Assembly (NCBI GenBank): GCA_951213105.1
Contig: OX578139.1
Location: 70,412,754 to 70,476,753, forward strand
DNA from: Amaurobius ferox
Taxonomy: Eukaryota; Arthropoda; Arachnida; Araneae; Amaurobiidae
Length of the DNA stretch: 64,000 nt
Direction of reading: 5' to 3'
The translations under genes and the position numbers were made by a program. Position 1 is the stretch's first letter, and each line of letters begins with the position of its first letter. The notes beneath the pieces were generated by a model. It was not told the DNA's origin. It did no database searches and saw only the letters and a list, made by a program, of their open reading frames with translations. Positions 59,452 through 64,000 of this stretch are shown here, piece by piece.

Positions 59452-59888
59452 TGCTACAGCGTATCCTCTGAAATCGTGGATGTATACAAGAATAAAACCA
59501 AGTTTCTGGATAACTAACTTATTCACAACCACAAAGTAAAAAGGAACAATATACAATCAAACAGCACTTAAATGGTCCACTGATTTAAAATAAATAAGCG
59601 ATATTATTCTCATAATATAGAAGACAATACTTTCACAAAGCAGCAGCTACTATTCTCAAAACATTGACAAAAGTTACAGTTCACTGTAGCTCGTATTTTT
59701 TCAACAGAACTGCAACGGAATGTCCTTTTATAGACTCTCTATATAAACTTCTGGAAATATCTTTATTAGACAAATCGTTATTTCGTGCAATTTCTAGAAG
59801 ATTCAGAAAGTCACAAAATGTCGCCAAATTGACGATAAACCAACAGAATCTAGAAACACTTCTTCGAACTCGGGAAATTATGGCAACA
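59452..59888 (-). repeat. LTR-like repeat (possible solo LTR) 2
   Basis: On the minus strand it starts TGTTGCCATAATTTCCCG and ends ACGCTGTAGCA. It has CTATATAAAGAGAG-type TATA sequence near 59745 and a 3' part related to 54773-55207. The flanks show no target duplication, so the ends are tentative. The 77-aa open frame 59664-59897 lies inside it. Confidence 0.45.
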
Positions 59889-61260
59889 CTTGGCTGATGT
59901 CATGCTTACGGCATGCCCACATCATGGACTGACAATATGATATTATTTTATAAGTATATTTAAATTTTTTCTGCTTTTCTGTAAAAAGAACTAGTGTTCC
60001 AACTTGGATTAGAACCATGGATCTTTGACTGGCGAGACTACGTTTTATCTATTTATACACTTTCTAGATTGGCAAAGATAGACATACTTTTCATAGGACA
60101 TACGTTCTTATCAGCAACATCCACCTGTGACTTATCAGTTCACCCTAACTTTCAGATCCGTAGGAAAATGATTTAAGACGGGATACATGTTCTAAATACA
60201 CTTTAAACTGGACAAAATAGCTCTCATGTGCATAAAATGGATAGTAAAACCTCAAAATTCGAATATAGTGAAATTCAAGAGCAGCAATCATTGGACAAAG
60301 AAAGCTTTTTTGTTAAATTACTTATTTTACAACAAATTTTTCTGATTCTCATCATCTTCATCCTACAGGACAATTTTGTTTATATTTTACAATAATAGAA
60401 GAAAACATTTTCTATGTACTAACATAAATTTTTTCTTGGTACAAAATAGTTCTCTGAGTATTAGTTCCTAGGTAGTTTACCATTTCCCCGTTTCTGCACT
60501 GCTACAATCTTCAGTCACCTGTACCCATTGAAAATGTGTACTTCTTTTTATTTACAATACAGCAGGTATAGATGGATAAACAACTTTTGCCAAGATATAC
60601 AGCAATAGCACACCGAAAAACAGAATATAAATGGATAAAATAGGTAACATAATAAAACTATGAACGAACAATTAAGTGAATTACATAGAGGACATTAAAT
60701 CTCTAGTTTCTCAATACTGGATGTAAACAACCCCTCGAAATAAGGCTGGAGGTGGGAAGATGAGTGGCATTCATCACTACACAACCAGGGGACACCTGGA
60801 ACTATTTACAATTCCAACTTTGTTGAGATGAGTAGCAGGATAACCATGCCCCTTTGCTAATCTAAAAGCCGCAACAGCCCTTTTCCAAGAAACAGGTAAT
60901 AGGGCATTTTCTTCTCATAGTTTGGTTTTAATTCTTTCCGCAAGTTGATATTTAAGATGTCCTGACTGTCCTTTGATGGATAATAGGTGCAGTTTTATAC
61001 GTAACCTGGTTACAAAAGGATTCGAAGTCATTTGTGCCTAAATTTGCCAAAGCCTTTGCTACCTTTCTTCCTGGAATACCACAGTGGGATGGAAGCGATT
61101 GAAGAAATACATAGTGAACAAAAATTTCTTTATTATTTTTAAAAATCTATAATTTTTTTCTTTTAATTTTTTTCCAATTTTCTTTTTGTTTTTCTCATAT
61201 AACGTTGATGTTTTAAAACATGAAAAGCTATACATGATTGCAAAATGCACCAAAATTGTC
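59889..61260. other. Unassigned stretch
   Basis: No element ends or domains are recognised. The open frame 59994-60176 is short and unremarkable. Confidence 0.35.
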
Positions 61261-61261
61261 C

Positions 61262-61660
61262 AAATTGATTGATATAGTAAAATAGCGGTGTAAGATGGCC
61301 AGATTTCATTCACCAAATTTGAGCGCACCAGAACTCATTCTTTGGTGCTTCTTGAAGGAAAAGGTAAACTTCAAAAAGCCACAAAATTTTCAGCGATTGA
61401 AAGCGATTATTCAAGCGTAAATTGCTTTGATAACAGGAAACACTGAGAAAGTTAACGGAAACTCCATGAAAAGAATCCACTCCAGAGAATAACATAATGG
61501 CTCATATTTATTTGATATAATGTTTCGCTTATAATGTAAAATCTATACCCAATAAACTTATTTTCAACTTAATTTCTTTATTTATTACATTCCTTTCACA
61601 AAATATACCAAAAGTAAGTTTTTGATGGACTTTTGTAACGTCCTGTATTTGCTTTTGACA
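61262..61660 (+). pseudogene. C-terminal remnant of a mariner/IS630-type transposase
   Basis: One plus-strand frame from about 61290 reads SPNLSAPELILWCFLKEKV, which fits the block SPDLxPxDFxLWGxLKxxV near the last catalytic acid of this superfamily; an Asn replaces the Asp of SPD. Further on come LKAIIQ-like and NGS/HI-like pieces with a stop, then ACTTTTGTAACGTCCTGTA at 61632-61650, which looks like a transposon tip. No left tip was found. Family-level call only. Confidence 0.45.
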
Positions 61661-61723
61661 ATCGTACAACTCTCTTAAGAGTCTACACCCCAAAGCAGAT
61701 CTTCCAGTGGCGGGCTTATTATA

Positions 61724-62643
61724 TTACTTTCCTTATATACATAATGTATAAGGAAAGTATTGTGACGGGGTCGAAAATTCGAATTCGAGTTTTCGACGGG
61801 AGAGCACGTTTCAAGCATCCCTGATCACGAATCAAACATTTTTGAAGTGATGTCTGTGTGTGTGTGTGTGAAAGTATGTGTGTGTGTCAGTGAGTCTGTG
61901 GAGACGATAACTGACGAACGAATGGACCGATTCGAACCAAATTTGGTACAAAAATCACAATACGTAAACACTGGAAGCCTATTGTTTTTATACGTAATCG
62001 AATGTTCAGAACCCCCCTAAATTTTCGAATGAAATTTTGAAAAAATCGTCAAAACCGCTAATAAAGTTACACAAATAGACATTTCTTATGTAATTTTTCA
62101 TTAGAAAACGATTGGCATAAATTTTAGAACGCTAACACGAACTGTTCTCGAGATATTGTACATTTTTCAAAAAAATTATGAAAAAGTCACATAAAAAAAA
62201 ATTCCTATTGACAAACATGTTCACTTTTCATATGTAATACCATGCGATAAATTGAGTGACATCATTCTCGTGGATCTATCTCGTTCCATTCATGAAAAAA
62301 TATACTTTGAATAATACTTTTGTATTTGAACGCCAATAGTCATTTATCTGCTGAAATAATAACTTTTTTCTTAGTGCATAACGCTTGGCGAGATTTTGGC
62401 GACGAATTTGGCGGAATGTCGCCAACTTGGCGACTTTTTTGAAATGTTGCCAAATTAATGAAAATCTCGCCAAATGGATAAAAATGATGCTAAATCAATG
62501 AAAATGACGACTAATTTTCGAAAATTCAATATCTTGGAAAGAATATTAGTATCTACTATAAGAAAAACCTATTTTTTTATTGTAAAAGTAGTAAATTCAT
62601 TACATTATATAAGGAAAGTCATGTGTTGCCCACATCAGATTTT
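61724..62643 (+). mobile_element. HLE-1 copy I, complete
   Basis: Terminal hairpin at 61725-61760, a TG tract at 61857-61890, and the 3' end TATATAAGGAAAGTCATGTG followed by TTGCCCACATCAGATTT at 62605-62643. It is one of the two best copies for a consensus (with H). Confidence 0.88.
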
Positions 62644-63359
62644 AGTTTACAATAGCAGCACTGGAATCAGAAAGAATCACAGCGTGCATATAAGCCACAG
62701 ATCTACATTTCAAATACCGCAAGGAAACGCAAATTTCAAAAGCAGTATTGTTTGTACCCAGTGGAATATAATTAATAAAAAAAGCTCATTATATAAGCCA
62801 CCACATCAGCCATCAAATTTCAACCAGTGTAGCAATACCGCGTGAAAATGCATACTAAGAATTATGTTTCGACAGATAAAGAAATTCTTCCTTTTTATGC
62901 ATGAAAAGTAATATTGAAAGTAGTATTTTTTGAGCATTTTTATTGAAGATATCTGGATATTTTTCTAATAGAATCTTTAGATATTTCGATTTTGAAATCC
63001 CTGTAACATTTTAGTGTTCCTTACATATTTCGATTGAAATCACATAGGAAATAAAAATTCCAAAAATCATTCCTGACGTGAACACATTTGAAAACATTCT
63101 GCTTACTCATTATGCTCTGCAAAGAAAACAAGTGGACGAAATTCTAGTTCTTGAAAACACAGATTTTTATTTAAATAAAAATAAGGTATTTTTTTAATAA
63201 ATGGTTGTTATGATCACGAATATATGGAAGTGGTTACTACAAAATTCAAAATCCAATGTGTAATGAATGCAGATAAGTTTTATTTGGTTAAAAGAGTAAA
63301 AGTTAAATTGTTATTAAAATTTCTGTTTCTTATGAATTTTCTAAACTATACGTTAAGAC
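62644..63359. other. A+T-rich stretch, nothing recognised
   Basis: No gene or repeat is recognised before the terminal satellite. Confidence 0.4.
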
Positions 63360-64000
63360 AGTTGTATAACAAGGTGCATAAAGTTGCGGAAAATATTTTC
63401 TTACATTGGTTCCAATTACCGAGCTTCTTCATATCCGACAATTACCGTAGTTCTACTAAGACCATATAAGAAGGTGCATAAAATTATGCAATATATTTTC
63501 CTCTATTGGTTCCAATTATAGTGTTTCTCCATATCCGACAATTATCGTAGTTCTACTAAGACAGTTATATAACAAGGTTCATAAAGTTATGCAAAATATG
63601 TCCTTCTATTCGTTCCAATTATCGTGTTTCTCCATATCCAACAATTATCGTAGTTCTACTAAGACAGTTATATAACTAGGTGCATAAAGTTATGCAAAAT
63701 ATTTTTTTCTATTAGTTCCAATTATCGTGTTTCTCCATATCCGACAATTATCGTAGTTCTACTAAGACAGTTATATAAGAAGGTGCATAAAGTTATGCAA
63801 AATATGTACTTCTATTAGTTCCAATTATCGTGTTTCTCCATATCCGACAATTATCGTAGTTCTACTAAGACAGTTATATAAGAAGGTGCATAAAGTTATG
63901 CAAAATATTTCCTTCAATTAGTTCCAATTATCGTGTTTCTCCATATCCGACAATTATCGTAGTTCTACTAAGTTATATAAGAAGGTGCATAAAGTTATTC
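63360..64000. repeat. 103-bp satellite running off the window end
   Basis: AAGGTGCATAAAGTTATGCA recurs at 63371, 63471, 63574, 63677, 63780, 63883 and 63982 (spacing 99-103). The unit continues with TTCCAATTATCGTGTTTCTC and CGACAATTATCGTAGTTCTA. The first unit is the most diverged, and the array continues past position 64000. Confidence 0.95.

Noticed and set aside
63360..64000. CRISPR-like spaced repeats
   Set aside because: Whole units repeat head to tail with no unique spacers, and the DNA is eukaryotic.

Overview
This window looks like intergenic, transposon-rich DNA from an arthropod nuclear genome; an arachnid is my guess, not something the sequence proves. It is strongly A+T-rich and has no bacterial operon structure. 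I recognise no host protein-coding gene, real tRNA gene or real rRNA gene. Nearly all structure is mobile elements, foldback DNA, satellites and microsatellites. Family labels HLE-1 to HLE-5 and tTRIM are mine.

Layout. 1-9.8 kb: plain A+T-rich DNA, a TA/CA microsatellite, a SINE with a 5S-rRNA-derived head (3066-3444), an HLE-1 copy and two minisatellites. 9.8-11.3 kb: a decayed Tc1 transposon with TA target duplications. 11.8-24.6 kb: several HLE-1 copies, one inserted into another and one interrupted by a mariner-like foldback MITE, plus a tRNA-headed SINE. 24.9-25.8 kb: a miniature LTR element (tTRIM) whose short LTRs carry a tRNA-like sequence with A and B boxes; a 5S-headed SINE sits inside it. 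26.7-32.3 kb: HLE-2 copies, a divergent HLE-4 and another SINE. 32.3-32.6 kb: a small foldback hairpin. 33.1-39.0 kb: a nest in which an HLE-5 element with tandemly amplified terminal hairpins was split by a second tTRIM, itself split by a gag-bearing LTR retrotransposon, itself hit by two SINEs; a hAT-like MITE entered the HLE-5 repeats separately. 39.2-41.4 kb: an HLE-1 copy and a degenerate tandem repeat. 42.0-45.7 kb: a large imperfect palindrome whose arms are arrays of a ~140-bp unit. 48.6-49.9 kb: HLE-2. 50.6-50.9 kb: a long TA array. 51.5-54.2 kb: a 136-bp satellite with a six-monomer (815 bp) higher-order repeat. 54.8-59.9 kb: two related LTR-like repeats and TA arrays. 61.3-62.6 kb: a transposase remnant and an HLE-1 copy. 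63.36 kb to the end: a 103-bp satellite running off the window.

How the parts relate. Most elements are non-autonomous. The SINEs need a LINE in trans, the tTRIMs an LTR retrotransposon in trans, and the HLE families (terminal or subterminal inverted repeats, an internal simple-sequence tract, a 3' stem-loop) have the grammar of Helentron-associated elements. The only coding sequence seen is degraded: an LTR-element gag with a CCHC zinc knuckle and pieces of Tc1/mariner-type transposases. The most unusual objects are the tTRIMs (two copies, both with 4-bp target duplications, PPT and PBS position) and the SINE family that joins either a tRNA head or a 5S-plus-partial-tRNA head to one shared body.
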